Part shown: piece by piece, positions 11,901-20,045 of the stretch
Numbering within the stretch: position 1 is the first letter of the stretch
Layout: each line of letters starts with the position of its first letter
Source of the DNA: Cyanidium caldarium
Taxonomy: Eukaryota; Rhodophyta; Bangiophyceae; Cyanidiales; Cyanidiaceae
NCBI GenBank assembly: GCA_026184775.1
Contig: JANCYW010000015.1
Coordinates: 186,001 to 250,000, forward strand
Direction: 5' to 3'
Length of the DNA: 64,000 nt
Notes under the pieces: model-generated
Databases searched by the model: none
The model's input: the letters and a program-made list of their open reading frames with translations, nothing else
Told to the model about the DNA's origin: nothing
Made by a program: the position numbers and the translations under genes

Positions 11901-14466
11901 CGTGTGGCTGCGCTGGGGTCACCTGTGCGACGACCGCGGATGGCGCACCAGTGCGGTCAACTGTTACCTGCAGTCGATCCGGTTCGGATCGCGTCGCGGT
12001 CGCGACCACATTCCCTGCGTGTTGCGCCTGCTGTTTGGCAGTGCAGTGGGCGGCGCGGAGGTGATGGAGGAGGCGGCCGAATCGATGGCGGCCGCCGTGG
12101 ACAGTTTCGAGCGCTTTCTGGCGGTGCTGCCGCCGTGGGTGTGGATACCCTGGTGCGCTTACTTTGTGGGGCTGCTGGCGCGTCACGTGCATCCGCGTGC
12201 GGTGCGGCACGTGTTGGTGCGGCTGGCGCAGTATCACCCGCAGGCGCTGTTCTTCACGCTGCGCATGTTTCTGGAGGAGCGGCGCGCGGTCGATCGGCCG
12301 CAGCGGGTGTTGCATCCGCGTCCGGATCAGGTGCCGACGCAGTCGGTGCAGCCGCTGCTGCCCAATGCGGCCGGATATATCAATTTGGCGGCGCTGAACC
12401 AGCGGGCCGGCGGTGCGAACGGTGGCGGGATGGCCGCCGGTGCGGCGCCCGCCGCCTCCGAGGCGTCGGGAAGCGGCGCCGCAACCGCGCCGACAACGCC
12501 TGCCTCATCTTCGGCCGGTGCTGCGCGCGGTCCGAATGCGGCGCCAACCTCGACGACACCACCACCAACCGCCACCACGACCCCGCTGCACAACGCCGAG
12601 GCGTCGGTGAACGCCATGCTACAGGTGGCCGCGGGCGCGACGCCGTTCGAGAACGCCGATGTGGTGATGGCGTTTCTGGCGCGACAACATCCACAGCTGT
12701 ACGTCGAGCTGGAGACCATCACTCGCGAGTTGAGCATGCGCCTCAAGCCGAGCGCCGAGGAGCAGGTGCTGCACGTGCTCAACGCGCTGCTGCACCGATG
12801 TTGGAGCCTGCCGCCGCTGATGCGCCGCGAGGTGGGCGCTGCCATGCGCAACGCGCTGGAGGAGGTGAGCAAGATGTGTTTCGGGACCGGACTGATGAGC
12901 GACGACTTCACCATCCCGCCGTCGTTGGTGGATCTGCGGGAGGCGTTCGAGGCCGAGCTGGCGCCGCAGACCGCCACCGACTTTCCGACGGTGATCGAGC
13001 CGTTCGTGGCGCTGCTGCGCAAGTGGCGCGGTATCTTCCGGCGACGCGTGCACGGCATGCCGCGCGTGCTGCGGCTGGAGCGGGTGTCGCGCAAGCTGGT
13101 GGATGTGTACGACTCGGAGGTGTTGGTGTTCGGGCAGCTGAGCGAGCTGGCGGAGACGGACGGCGAGCCGCTGCCGGAGCTGTCGGTGCGTATCCAGCGC
13201 TTCTCGGTGGATGTGGAGGTGGTGCAACGTCGGGGCGGGTCGGCGCGCCGCATCGCCGTGACCGGCAGCGACGGCCGGCGGTATGCGTTTCTGGTGGAGA
13301 CGGCGGTGGGGGCGGCGTCGGCGGCGCAGAAGAGCGAGGCGCGCGTGGAACACGCCTGCGCCTTTATGAACCGGTTGTTGGAGCGGGATACCGAGGCGCG
13401 GCGTCGTCGTCTCGTGTTGCGCACGCCACGGGCGGTGCCGCTGGGGGCGCAGGCGCGGCTGCTGGCGGACGACACCAGCGCGGTGGCCATGGCCGAGGCG
13501 CTGGCCGCGCACTGTGAGGCGCACGGCGGCGATATGGACGATGCGCTGATCGAGTTTCGCGACTACTGTGCGCTGCGCCTGGAGGAGCTGGGCGGACAGG
13601 TGTCGCGCGACCAGGCGCTGGCGTACCGCTTCGAGGCGTACAAGCACGTGTGTAGGCGCTTGCCCGATTCGGTGTTGTCGCAGTGGGCGGCGGCCAGCGT
13701 GGCGCATCCGAATTTGTTGTTCGCGCTGCGCAAGCGATTGGCGCAGAGCATGGGCGCCGCCGGGCTGTGGTTGTACTTTTTGGGCGTGGGTGGGCGCTCG
13801 CCGGCCAATCTCTTGATGTCGCGCGCCACCGGCTTGATCATTCACGCCGCCCCACAGGTGATGGTGCAGGTGACGGAGGGCGGTCCGGTGGTGCACTTTG
13901 ACGAGTTTGTGCCATTCCGCCTCACCCGCAATATTCGCGGCCTGATCACGTTGACCGGCGTCGAGGGCGTGTTGGCCGGCTCGTTGGCGGCGACGTTGAA
14001 CGTGATCCTGCGCAATCAGCGCACCGTGCTGGACTGGCTGCGGGTGCACTATGCCGCCGAGCTGTTCGATAAGGCCAGCACGAGCTCGGCGTCGATGACG
14101 GTGGACGGCATGTCGTTGCAGCGCTGGGTGGAACGCAGCGTGGAGTTGGCGCTCAAGCGCATCGAGCCGATGCCGCTCAACCATCCGCGGCAAGTGGCGA
14201 GCGGGATGAACGGCGAGCCAGCAGCGATGGAGCAACCGATGCCAGGCCTGCAGGCGGGAACTGCGGCGGCGGCGGCGGCGGCGGCGGCGACGGCGAACGG
14301 AGCGGAAGCGAACGGCAGCGCGACCCCGTCGGCGACCGGGCGCGCGCAACCGCTCGCGGTGGACCAGCCGGACGGGGTGGCGCACAAGGCCGCCGAGCTG
14401 ATCGCCATCGCGGGCGACCCGTCGCAGACCTCGCAGATGGAACCGCTGTGGTATCCGTGGTTCTGA
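2938..14466 (+). CDS. TRA1: Tra1/TRRAP PIKK-family pseudokinase
   Basis: Encodes 3,842 residues without an intron, close to yeast Tra1 (about 3,740) and human TRRAP (about 3,830). The family scaffolds the SAGA and NuA4 histone acetyltransferase complexes and binds transcription activators in the nucleus. A long HEAT-type helical region fills roughly residues 1-2350. A FAT region follows, with the typical LRYI...LADSYWIRQA stretch near residue 2380, then a PI3K-like kinase fold from about 3380 and a FATC tail ending MEPLWYPWF. The catalytic positions are lost: the loop reads GRSPANLLMSRATG, with no catalytic Asp, and the DFG position is replaced by the segment IIHAAPQV, as expected for Tra1/TRRAP and unlike TOR or ATM. 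A Ser/Thr/Pro/Ala-rich insert (about 3155-3220) lies between FAT and kinase, and an Ala run from GCG repeats (about 14261-14290) lies before FATC. ATG 2938 was chosen because the frame extends upstream only through a TTG. Confidence 0.95.
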   Translation: MSATEAPSSRERAAVHFEALAARLTAAETAHADRATVLAELRDELETVHSSEYDAFLRHLIPAFGVVLQQLTGPQEEDNAEHRARRAVLEMLNRLPRNETLRPYLELVLNMCQQVLDADDAEGNGTLALHIMFELHKAYRTSAPQFVKPFVDFAVRLYGQFDWREPESVVVAAGAAAASPTDEQLSVHSRGEGEGAVAGRSTRLVSTLRSYKTVIECPLVFVHMAQLYARQVEALLDEVVPLMVRAIEVQVPPTSPARQHSSYEEFITAQMKTVSLISHLLKQFEARMEPYKERVPRAVVQLLVNCPDAAVAVRRELLIAMRHILASKFRDGFAQQTDLLLDEKVLLGTGRAAYESLRPLAYSFLAELVHFVRLRLSLPQLSRIVYLFASNVHDSSLSHAMQTTSVRLLLNLIEGIINRRDDADGRGRQLLQRIFETITTKLIDFGAQVPDALQNPHLEGDDPDARAEALKELADRRQLVRTLVLGLKTVVWSMSNALGSNNSNSKNSVQHRGLDEDECILIGRMLPAAKSCYRLYAHSDVADQREILDQFAQVFTMMNPGNFQDVIGLRMAKLFDLMVEHPVALSIPQHFLANTNTSKYFADVLIVFLTTHMDEVVGEDRARASVLLRLFKIMFASVTLFADNEPVLRPHLSTIVGGCVRLAGTASDPTNALQVLRALFKSLAGGRFELLYREFMPLLYSLLKSLQQLRDGPLGSSHDALLIELCLTVPARPSTIFPYLRMHMRPLVDAMEQSAELASLSFRTLEFWVDTLQPDVLERLVHEVEPGLSRALWRHLAPGNAFSSQAARIVGKLGGHNRNVPQEVGEAEMREAVRVLHARCEWENADGGLTLTLDEMVLGCRQALLSQSPHRDQAYVLLRSVLVSLLGDRGCWRSTQPTDAWPASSFVRATSLAQLQASAQLARQMLVAVIVAAGDAQINEEHPMATDFCRDVAEYFARCWARPRNVDAATIPPSSSPEASADAAAVMEWVRFPAYLDTECFVEALVEAATLLPRSLASFVPACLEHFLHVSLTCLGYAAAAADERGEEEDVADSDHETAAAPPVMPSSALPRLAECLAPLVERLSHLGYRERWESRDACAALLAVVIRTVPLDAFLDRSYCLYEARLVRVLVHVLKGCAVPGAGAVPTAAHARDALERLLRRCHPSGADATVEGDADRTARFGDVVACLAFDLASEHAVVRDTVQERLRQLVPDAPEGTLTSALMLCWGQILRPLLLRRARTLPYAAQVGHFECAAYCLEQAVLPLQLDGESSVLKTNLLAALEIVEDANIGKLSEADDLTVNKLIENRFMDAVVPGQLVQVRATCLRFLLITLRQCEALANGATEEARTLYSRVVAAFFRAIDSRHERVVEQAKRGLRVFADRSSPLPRGILSTNLRPILQNLSDTSRLTLPYVRTLANVLEVLSNWFNIQLGDKLLEHLVNLQAANDKTPSLLVANIVDLFHLLPSTSVRFMEQLVKVVLALEEGMGAGGLGAGHLGLRGRWAGSASPYRAPLLRYLERHPAAAVEFFLERLRQPRYGALFQVLVRARDASGLRTELASDPERLVRATFGDGSALEGAFLVDALAESQPGWLAANRVVFESLLRAWESPERLERLRREETLPVEQLQESRVLVKNMIAFCSANHDEIDALFAMLSIFSLRTLTDFSFLKRFLGETLPSVYPMEAQRRLLQRFLQRYADARVDADSKLHALQHLIIPLLRVALERGRGTELLDAATVETVVNTLLVSDDGANESDVLGEALLQLSTLLIEKAPAELTPYRKQVLTFGWSHLKRDDSAAKPWAFLNAARFFEAYQAPERIVLQVYVALLRAGQVENRRLVRQALDVLTGALQVRFASSADDPRHSLWMRFTRKILAEESFSASHLAHVLGVIVRHESFFAAGSATLIPHMVDALPRLTSSSVSARENRRLAVDLAAVLLQWQRALSAESSESGRPLRFDGARVAEVLSQFLVRLPFLASDTEEHGDLFHRCTALLEAAHSLRCALSAPPTPDGAAPPVTRIAALDRLVDGLTASIASHTAEAAAATTSAPGAKEAPRSGAPRAMSESRLTILANLLELCERLARLQGPAWVVTNQQTVVNLAKPAVRAGSLYVARKARDLYRTALEQLAPAAPEWEATRQALYAALLDTPPPASDVATVHHALLLLTLVPLERLRATGHEFLIRCLQRLLKESVNMNQTNRRQAVIAAPEHDRATVEQQVGYVGGFDRAGDANPLLTCLTLLEREVRHLGERRKTFFQFLWILIDKSLHAEVLSHLIRLIGRWVLLDVDSPEAVLVAREKVNFLVKMTLLERVQGAGRQQEELLQLVYGLFAEPNRALPRELLPKLERPFMIGLRSPVTRWRRRFFELLDQSVQRSPRSRLRYIIEYQSWGSLADSYWIRQAAELLLSVVRLPTAEDHGGLCLFEGGAAAFMGGDADAFGDAALAAVLGRLRAVSPCDALLGALRELLHRDVTLAHALWVQLFGAAWAQLRSAAARLACQDAFVSLLSKDYMLTQSRWRVNVMQPLVEGATSCRPQMVLPPQLMLHIAARWNAWHLVLPYLERRTRSGTMGVAQHHDFCYDVVPSVEELEEVMDAKAELYRRLNEFDLYIGLWKRRAVDSNTLLGLSLEQQGYGQQAQEVYFGAMAHPAGGAATAVTASEAVLWEERWMACAKQLNQWDALSEYARSVVHIELLHETLWRLPDWAALKELLIKAPPEDGPQLKVLQAYVQLQENKLREAETQVSAGVYAALEGWQGLPESGSIAALEPTLAQLQQLVELRESAAIVHELNQCQNDDESNLELHIDNIRQVLAMWRDRLPNEWDALTVWNELVVWRSHVLTAVVHAFQNLRSVTAREVPQPILCLGINETAWNVNRFSRAARKQRQPEVCLQALQRLYTHSTMDVQDFFMKTKQQAKAYLLYPLAEAEDPWALRSGLAQLQATNLEYFNARQKAHLFSLKGEFFHRLGMHDEANKAFATAVGVHAELGGVWLRWGHLCDDRGWRTSAVNCYLQSIRFGSRRGRDHIPCVLRLLFGSAVGGAEVMEEAAESMAAAVDSFERFLAVLPPWVWIPWCAYFVGLLARHVHPRAVRHVLVRLAQYHPQALFFTLRMFLEERRAVDRPQRVLHPRPDQVPTQSVQPLLPNAAGYINLAALNQRAGGANGGGMAAGAAPAASEASGSGAATAPTTPASSSAGAARGPNAAPTSTTPPPTATTTPLHNAEASVNAMLQVAAGATPFENADVVMAFLARQHPQLYVELETITRELSMRLKPSAEEQVLHVLNALLHRCWSLPPLMRREVGAAMRNALEEVSKMCFGTGLMSDDFTIPPSLVDLREAFEAELAPQTATDFPTVIEPFVALLRKWRGIFRRRVHGMPRVLRLERVSRKLVDVYDSEVLVFGQLSELAETDGEPLPELSVRIQRFSVDVEVVQRRGGSARRIAVTGSDGRRYAFLVETAVGAASAAQKSEARVEHACAFMNRLLERDTEARRRRLVLRTPRAVPLGAQARLLADDTSAVAMAEALAAHCEAHGGDMDDALIEFRDYCALRLEELGGQVSRDQALAYRFEAYKHVCRRLPDSVLSQWAAASVAHPNLLFALRKRLAQSMGAAGLWLYFLGVGGRSPANLLMSRATGLIIHAAPQVMVQVTEGGPVVHFDEFVPFRLTRNIRGLITLTGVEGVLAGSLAATLNVILRNQRTVLDWLRVHYAAELFDKASTSSASMTVDGMSLQRWVERSVELALKRIEPMPLNHPRQVASGMNGEPAAMEQPMPGLQAGTAAAAAAAAATANGAEANGSATPSATGRAQPLAVDQPDGVAHKAAELIAIAGDPSQTSQMEPLWYPWF

Positions 14467-14830
14467 CAGGAAGAGGAAGAAGAGTGTGGATTGTAAAGAG
14501 AACAGGATGAGGGTGGGTATGCGTGGGTGTAGGGGTTTTGTGCGCGAAAAGGCGCGACACAAGAACCTTCCACTCCCTTCGATATACTTCCATCGGTTTC
14601 CTGGAGGAGCGCAGAACGTGCGCGCGAGTGGGTGCGTGTTGGTGTTTTGCCAAACGATTCCCCGGCAGCATCCTTCATCGCGTCGCTTGCGGTGGTGTGT
14701 GAGTGCATGGAGCGCGAGCGTGCGTGAACACGGTGCACCGACGAGAGTGACGGCGGGGTGATTGCTTTCCGCGTGTGTGTACGTTGTGAACAGGATGCAC
14801 AGACGTGAACATTGGAGATGAACGTGTCTC
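14467..14830. other. Intergenic, TRA1 3' flank
   Basis: The start is GA- and GT-rich just after the Tra1 stop, which is compatible with a 3' UTR. No gene, RNA fold or repeat of note was recognised. Confidence 0.4.
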
Positions 14831-14928
14831 ATGTGGCAACTCACTCCGCCATTTCGCGCTTCCCGTCCTGCGCGGCCGGGGCGCCGACGACCGCCACATC
14901 GTACGCACCGACCACTCGATGCGATGGT

Positions 14929-14962
<34 letters not shown>

Positions 14963-15403
14963 ATCCTCCACGCCTGCTTTGTTCCCACCGACAATTCCCG
15001 TCCTCCTCCTCCTCCACATAACCCGTATCGCATTCGGTACCGGCGCATTCCGCGCAATTCCTCCCTGTGGCTCGCGTTTATCATCGCCGCCATCGGTGTG
15101 CCCGCGGGCCACGCCGGCGCGTCACTCATGGCCACGGCGGCTGCTTTCGCCGCCTACACCATCACCCGTCGCAACGAGTGCGCGGTGTGTCGCGGCCAGC
15201 GTCGGCTGCGTTGTGGCACCTGCGATGGCACCGGCTGGCACCGCATCGAGCACGGCAGCGAGTGCGCCGAGTGCGACGGGGTAGGCAGCGTGCCGTGTCC
15301 GCAGTGTGACGCGAAACGGTTTGCCGAATACCAGCGGCGACGACTACCGGAACCGAACGCTACCCAAGCGATAGAGCGAGAGAAGCAGCAGCCGGCGGCT
15401 TGA
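14831..15403 (+). CDS. DnaJ-type CxxC zinc-finger membrane protein
   Basis: A 190-residue protein. The C-terminal half carries four CxxC motifs (CAVC, CGTC, CAEC, CPQC) with the glycines typical of the DnaJ cysteine-rich domain, but there is no J domain. A hydrophobic stretch of about 35 residues before it (around residues 75-110) could form one or two membrane helices. Proteins of this layout in plants and algae (BSD2-, ORANGE- and PSA2-like) often act in plastids as thiol or chaperone factors, so plastid placement is an inference. The N-terminal part is very basic and contains eleven consecutive arginines encoded by a CCG/CGC run at 14931-14962. A second in-frame ATG lies just before that run and could be the true start. 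The gene converges on the HEAT-repeat gene, leaving a 39-bp gap. Confidence 0.7.
14931..14962. repeat. CCG/CGC trinucleotide run (poly-Arg codons)
   Basis: An uninterrupted GCC/CGC repeat of about 32 bp inside the zinc-finger protein gene. In the coding frame it reads as poly-arginine. Confidence 0.9.
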
Positions 15404-15442
15404 CGGGAACCCGCTTTACGCCCCTGTACATTTCCGTGCTCC

Positions 15443-18274
15443 TCACTTCAGCGGTTGGAAGTAGGCCGGCGGTTTGGCCAGACCGCTCAACGCGATCACC
15501 ACCGAAGAGGCCCGCGTGGCGCACTTGCGTATCGGCGGTGCGCCGTCGGCCACGCCGCTCCGCCGCATCATCACCGCCGCCTGTCGCGCATCCGCCATCT
15601 CGTGCAGCGCATCGAAGGCCACTTTGGCGGTGGAAGACACACCCAAGCCCGGCCGCTGAAACAGCGTACTCAGCGCCTCCAGCGCCTGCGACAGAAACGG
15701 CTCGTCGGCCAGCGCCGAGGCGGTGGCAAACGCCAACACGCACTCGCATCGCACCGCCTCCACGTTGCTGCTCAGCACCGCGCTCCACACCGCATCCAGC
15801 AGTATCTTCATGTAGGCGGTGAACATGCGCTGCCGTACATCCGCCTCGTCCGACTCGTCGGCGATCTGCAACGCGGTGTCCACTCCGAAACGGCGCACGA
15901 ACACCGCCGCCGCCAACGCCATGTACGGATTCGGGTGATCCAGAGCGCGCAGCAGCGACGCGTGCACATCGCGCGCCGATAGCGCCCGCTCGCTGGCCAC
16001 CTGCCAGGCGTCGCGCAGCCAGCTCAGCACCATGGCGCTGCGCGGAAAGCGCTCGGCACACGCCTCGCACAGTTGCATGTGCAGTTTGGCGAGCGAGGGC
16101 GCCGCGCTCAAGTACCCCAGCGCACCTTCGCGCAGGAAATTGCCGGCCTCGCGCGGCGGACACGCCTCGATAAACGGCTGCAGCGTCTCCCACACTTCCG
16201 CGTATCGGACGGCCGCGCCCTCCATGCGCTCCTCGGCGCTCACCTCGTCTACGTAATACAGGTAGACCAGCACGGTGGCCGCGGCCGAGCGCACCGCCAT
16301 CGAAGCGTCGGTGGCGACGGCGTGACGTACGCGCCGTTGCACCGCTTCGTACAACACGTGGCGCGCCAGCCAGTGCATGGCCGAACGCGGCGCCCGCATC
16401 GCCGGTCGCAGCACCTGCAACAACAACGTCAGCGCGGCGTAGCGGCGCACCGGCTCCGGGCTGCTCAGAGCGTATAGGGCACGGCGTAGCGCCAGATCCG
16501 CCAGCGGACGCCGCGATGCCACCGTCTCCGTCAGCGGGAGGCGGTCCGTATCGTCGGCGACATCGTCCGACGCAGGTGGCAACGGGTGCGGTGCGGGAGA
16601 TGCCGCGGGCGTCGTCACCACCGCCGCCTCCTCCGCCGCCTCTCCCAGATAATCCAAATCCACCAGCGTCGGTGGCGGACGATGCCCCTCGGTGACCGGC
16701 TGTGGTCCCTCCGGCGCCAGCTCCAACAACGCTGCATCGCTGGTGAGTCGCCAAGACGGATCCTGCACCGGCAACAGCGCCCAGCGCTCCCACGGAAACG
16801 ACTGCGACAGCGCCGCCAACACCTCCAGCAGCACGCGATTGCCCGGGGAGCGCGCGCATACGCGGCGCACAAACCCGAGCAACTCCGCCTCCGACAGCGG
16901 CCGCGTGTCCACCGGCAGGTCGGACACCTGCAGGCGGGCGGCCTGGGCTCGTTTCGGGTGCGCCAGCGCCTTGTTCAGCTCGCGTACACTGCGGCGCGTC
17001 TTGGTCGGCGAGCGCAACGACTGCATGTAATCGATGGAGGCGCGCACGTCGGCGACGGCGATGGCCAGGTGCACGTTTTCGGCGGCGGCGACGGCGGCAG
17101 CAGCAGCATCAGCACCATCCGACGATGCCTCGGTCTGCATGCCGATCAGGCCGCGCAACGCCTTGACCACGTACACCTGCACGGAGGCGTCCTCCAGTAG
17201 CCGCCCCAGAATGACCGACGAGCCGAACGTGCGACGCAACAGACCGAGCGCGCCGTTCGGCAGTAAATACTGACAGGCTTCGTCGCGGGCAAACTCCACC
17301 ACCTGCAACACGATGGCGGCCGCGTGGCGACGTACCGCGGCCGATGACGAGTTCAGCGCCAGTTCCACCAGTCGAATGGGCAGCGGCCAGGGCGTCTGCT
17401 CGCCGGCCAGAAGGCGATGGTCGTTCAACTCGCGCACCGCCAGCAGCGCCGCGGTCATCAGCTGCTGCCGCGCCATGAGCGAGGGTGCGCGCTCCTCACC
17501 GCTCCAGCCGAACGCGGTCATGGAGGTGAACGCGGTATCATCACCGTCATCATCGGCGGCGGGACGCGGTGCCCCGGCCACATCACCGCGCATATCCGCC
17601 TCCCATAGACGAATCAGCGCCGTCGACGCCTGAATATCGATCTCGACCGGGTCGTCTTCGGTGTCGCGCGGCGCATCCAGCAGCCGCACCGCCACGCGGT
17701 TCAACAGCTGCGACAACGCCTCCAGCAGCGGCGGCGCCCGCAAGCACAGCGCCAACGCCAAGGCGGTGCGTATGGCCGCCACCTCCCGGGCGCTGTGGCG
17801 CTGCTCGATCTGCGTCGTCCAGACGCCGAACGCCTCCCGAATGGCGGGCACCTGCTGTTCCAGCAGTTGCCGCGCATCGGTAGCGCCGTCCGTCGTCGAT
17901 GAGGCGCCACGGGCACCCGCCATATGATCGGCAGCAGAGGCACAACGCTGCAGGAGCATATGCGCGGTGCGAGCGATGCGCGACGATTTCCAGCGGGTGG
18001 CCATCTCCAGCCACACCGCAAACTGTTCCACCGGCGACTCCTCACTCATCGCCAGCAACCGCATCGCATTCAACAGTTTACTCTCACTGCGCAGCGTCGG
18101 CTCAGTCTCCACTTGCTCCACCACCGCCTGTCGCGCCTGCGCCGCCACCGAGGAGGGCGCGGGCGCGCGGGAAGCGGCGAGCGCCCCGCCGAACCACTGC
18201 TCCCCGCCGGCCAGCTTGTTCACCCCATACGTTTCGATGCAGCGCTCCAGGTACGCCCCCGGAAACAGCCACAT
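15443..18274 (-). CDS. HEAT/ARM-repeat protein of unknown function
   Basis: A 943-residue protein, largely helical with paired amphipathic helices (for example LDHPNPYMALAAAVFVRRFG near the C-terminus), as in HEAT or armadillo solenoids. Acidic or Pro/Ala-rich linkers interrupt the helices. No catalytic motif, signal peptide or membrane helix is seen. I did not recognise a specific family; the N-terminus reads MWLFPGAYLERCIETYG. The ATG at 18274 was preferred because the sequence upstream in the same frame (to an ATG at 18646) is Arg/Ala/Pro-rich and not solenoid-like. That longer frame would instead add 124 residues and reach towards the kinase gene. The role is likely scaffolding or transport, which is an inference from fold alone. 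Confidence 0.7.
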   Translation of the reverse strand: MWLFPGAYLERCIETYGVNKLAGGEQWFGGALAASRAPAPSSVAAQARQAVVEQVETEPTLRSESKLLNAMRLLAMSEESPVEQFAVWLEMATRWKSSRIARTAHMLLQRCASAADHMAGARGASSTTDGATDARQLLEQQVPAIREAFGVWTTQIEQRHSAREVAAIRTALALALCLRAPPLLEALSQLLNRVAVRLLDAPRDTEDDPVEIDIQASTALIRLWEADMRGDVAGAPRPAADDDGDDTAFTSMTAFGWSGEERAPSLMARQQLMTAALLAVRELNDHRLLAGEQTPWPLPIRLVELALNSSSAAVRRHAAAIVLQVVEFARDEACQYLLPNGALGLLRRTFGSSVILGRLLEDASVQVYVVKALRGLIGMQTEASSDGADAAAAAVAAAENVHLAIAVADVRASIDYMQSLRSPTKTRRSVRELNKALAHPKRAQAARLQVSDLPVDTRPLSEAELLGFVRRVCARSPGNRVLLEVLAALSQSFPWERWALLPVQDPSWRLTSDAALLELAPEGPQPVTEGHRPPPTLVDLDYLGEAAEEAAVVTTPAASPAPHPLPPASDDVADDTDRLPLTETVASRRPLADLALRRALYALSSPEPVRRYAALTLLLQVLRPAMRAPRSAMHWLARHVLYEAVQRRVRHAVATDASMAVRSAAATVLVYLYYVDEVSAEERMEGAAVRYAEVWETLQPFIEACPPREAGNFLREGALGYLSAAPSLAKLHMQLCEACAERFPRSAMVLSWLRDAWQVASERALSARDVHASLLRALDHPNPYMALAAAVFVRRFGVDTALQIADESDEADVRQRMFTAYMKILLDAVWSAVLSSNVEAVRCECVLAFATASALADEPFLSQALEALSTLFQRPGLGVSSTAKVAFDALHEMADARQAAVMMRRSGVADGAPPIRKCATRASSVVIALSGLAKPPAYFQPLK

Positions 18275-18676
18275 AACGCGGGGAGACAGGGGATCAGGTG
18301 CGAGGTGCACGGTCCAGACGTGCACAACGCGTTGCGGCACGCGAACGTCTGCAAAATGTCGGTCGTCCGCACAACACGGCCGTGCGCGTCGAACGCCACG
18401 CCGGCGCGTCGCGCGGGGAGCCGGCGCGCCGGCGTGGCGCCAGAAAGGAGAGCGCACACACGACGACGAGGTCAGACGTTGCCGTGGGAGGCGGGCTGCG
18501 TAGGCCAGAGGCACGTTGGGCGTATGTGCTCGCTTGGCATACTTTGGGGACACCTCGGATGCAGGCGTCCCCCATGCATGGCTCCTCTGTCGTGCAGCGC
18601 ATCCGAGGGCATCGGACAGACGGTGCCGGGTGTGTCCACCACCCATGCCAATCCGTTACAGCGCCTCCAACCGTCT
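18275..18676. other. Intergenic between HEAT gene and kinase
   Basis: This holds the 5' flank of the HEAT-repeat gene and the 3' flank of the kinase, both on the minus strand. Open frames here are of shadow quality. No other element was recognised. Confidence 0.4.
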
Positions 18677-19585
18677 TTATCTCCGCCTGTTCATACTCTC
18701 TCGGATGCGTTCCAGCACCGCGACGATCTGCTGCATGCGGGGTCGCTGGGCGGGAACCTCGCGCCAGCACGCCGACAGGATGCGCACCAGGCGCGGGTCG
18801 GCCGTCGGTGAAGGCGGCAGCGGTGGGCGCATGCCCCGCATCGACACGCCCATCTGCACTTGCAGCGGCGTCAGGCCGGCATACGGTTCGGTGGCGTGGG
18901 TGACCACCTCCCACAGCACCACGCCATAGCCGTACACATCGGCGCGCTCGCTGTACGCCTCGCAACGGATGACTTCGGGTGCGCTGTACGCCACGGAGCC
19001 GCACGGAGTCATTTTCTCGTCGAACGACGCGAGGACGCGGCTCAGTCCAAAGTCGGACAGTTTCACCACCGGCATGGAGCCCGCGCCTCCACGCACCAGA
19101 TAGTTGTCGCTCTTCACGTCGCGGTGCACAATCGGCGGCGACAAGCTATGCAGAAAGGCCAGCGCGCGGGCGGTGTGCAGCGCCACTTGCAAGTCGCGCG
19201 TCGGTTCTGGGCGTGTGGCTCGCAACAACCGCTTCAACGTGCCGCCATTCATGTATTCGCAGATGATAAACGGCCGCGAGGTGCCGGCCACCGACCCGCC
19301 CAAACACTGCACGATATGCGGGTGCCGCAACGCCGTGAGCAGTTGGAGTTCTCGCGCGAAGCGTTCTCGTCGACGGGCGTCGTCCTCCGCAGCACCGCGT
19401 CGTCCTCCGCGCTCCACCCGCAACACCTTGACGGCCACCACCCGCGCGCGCCATTGCGCGCGATACACTTCGCCGAACGTGCCCACCCCGATGAGATCGA
19501 TGACGCCTATCTCGGTGTCGGGCACCTGGAGTGCGCGCGTGTCGGGAGGTGCGCAGGTTCGCTGCGTGTCGGGCGCGAGGGCCAT
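18677..19585 (-). CDS. Raf-like (TKL) protein kinase, catalytic domain only
   Basis: A 302-residue protein made almost entirely of a kinase domain, with all canonical elements. These are the glycine loop GVGTFGEVY, VAVKVL with the ATP-anchoring Lys, the alpha-C Glu in RFARELQLL, HRDVKSDNYLV with the catalytic Asp, SDFGLS, YSAPEV and the closing Arg in QRPRM. The HRDxKSxN form and the YGYGVVLWEV segment place it with the tyrosine-kinase-like group (plant CTR1/MAPKKK-Raf type), so it is probably a Ser/Thr kinase. No regulatory N-terminal domain (ACT, PAS, EDR1) is present; only about 25 residues precede the glycine loop. The target is unknown. ATG 19585 is the natural start. Confidence 0.9.
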   Translation of the reverse strand: MALAPDTQRTCAPPDTRALQVPDTEIGVIDLIGVGTFGEVYRAQWRARVVAVKVLRVERGGRRGAAEDDARRRERFARELQLLTALRHPHIVQCLGGSVAGTSRPFIICEYMNGGTLKRLLRATRPEPTRDLQVALHTARALAFLHSLSPPIVHRDVKSDNYLVRGGAGSMPVVKLSDFGLSRVLASFDEKMTPCGSVAYSAPEVIRCEAYSERADVYGYGVVLWEVVTHATEPYAGLTPLQVQMGVSMRGMRPPLPPSPTADPRLVRILSACWREVPAQRPRMQQIVAVLERIRESMNRRR

Positions 19586-20045
19586 ACCCGTTCGATGTGT
19601 TTGGAGAACGGCTCGCTCCCTCTCTCAAACCATGGTGTTGCCTGTCCGCATAGCGCTGACTGTTTCGATCGGGCGCCGTGCCGCGCACTTCCTCACCCCT
19701 CCGGCGCACCATCGGGTTGGCGGCAAAACGGTTACCTCTCCGCTGCGAGCATCACCGGCGCCGCGGAGCGCGTGCGCATCCCCGCCGAAACGGTCGCGGT
19801 CATGGCGGCGGCCACGTGGCGCAAGGCGGCGGCCGATCTCGGAACCGATCACGCGATCGGCGGCCGGTGGTGGTCTCGCGTGCACACCGGCGGCGGGATC
19901 GGTGCGCGCGCGCGCGTCGCCGGCAGAATAGAACGGCGCGGGCGAGCACCCCGGGCCCGCACGAAAAAGAACCCGGTGGCGATAAAACTGCCGCTTCTGC
20001 CATGGCACTCTGGATTTCCCAGTCCACAGCAGGCAGGTGATTTCC
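19586..20045. promoter_or_regulatory. Divergent intergenic, kinase / A_thal_3526 gene
   Basis: A 460-bp region between two divergent starts. It contains GC-rich stretches such as alternating CG near 19900-19920. No clear motif or RNA gene was recognised. Confidence 0.35.

Noticed and set aside
12619-15135. 838-codon minus-strand frame across the Tra1 3' end
   Set aside because: It spans the conserved kinase/FATC coding region and the next gene's 5' end. The composition is non-protein-like.
18560-18590. Shared string ATGCATGGCTC also at about 48420
   Set aside because: An 11-base match between two sites is expected by chance in 64 kb, and one copy is coding.
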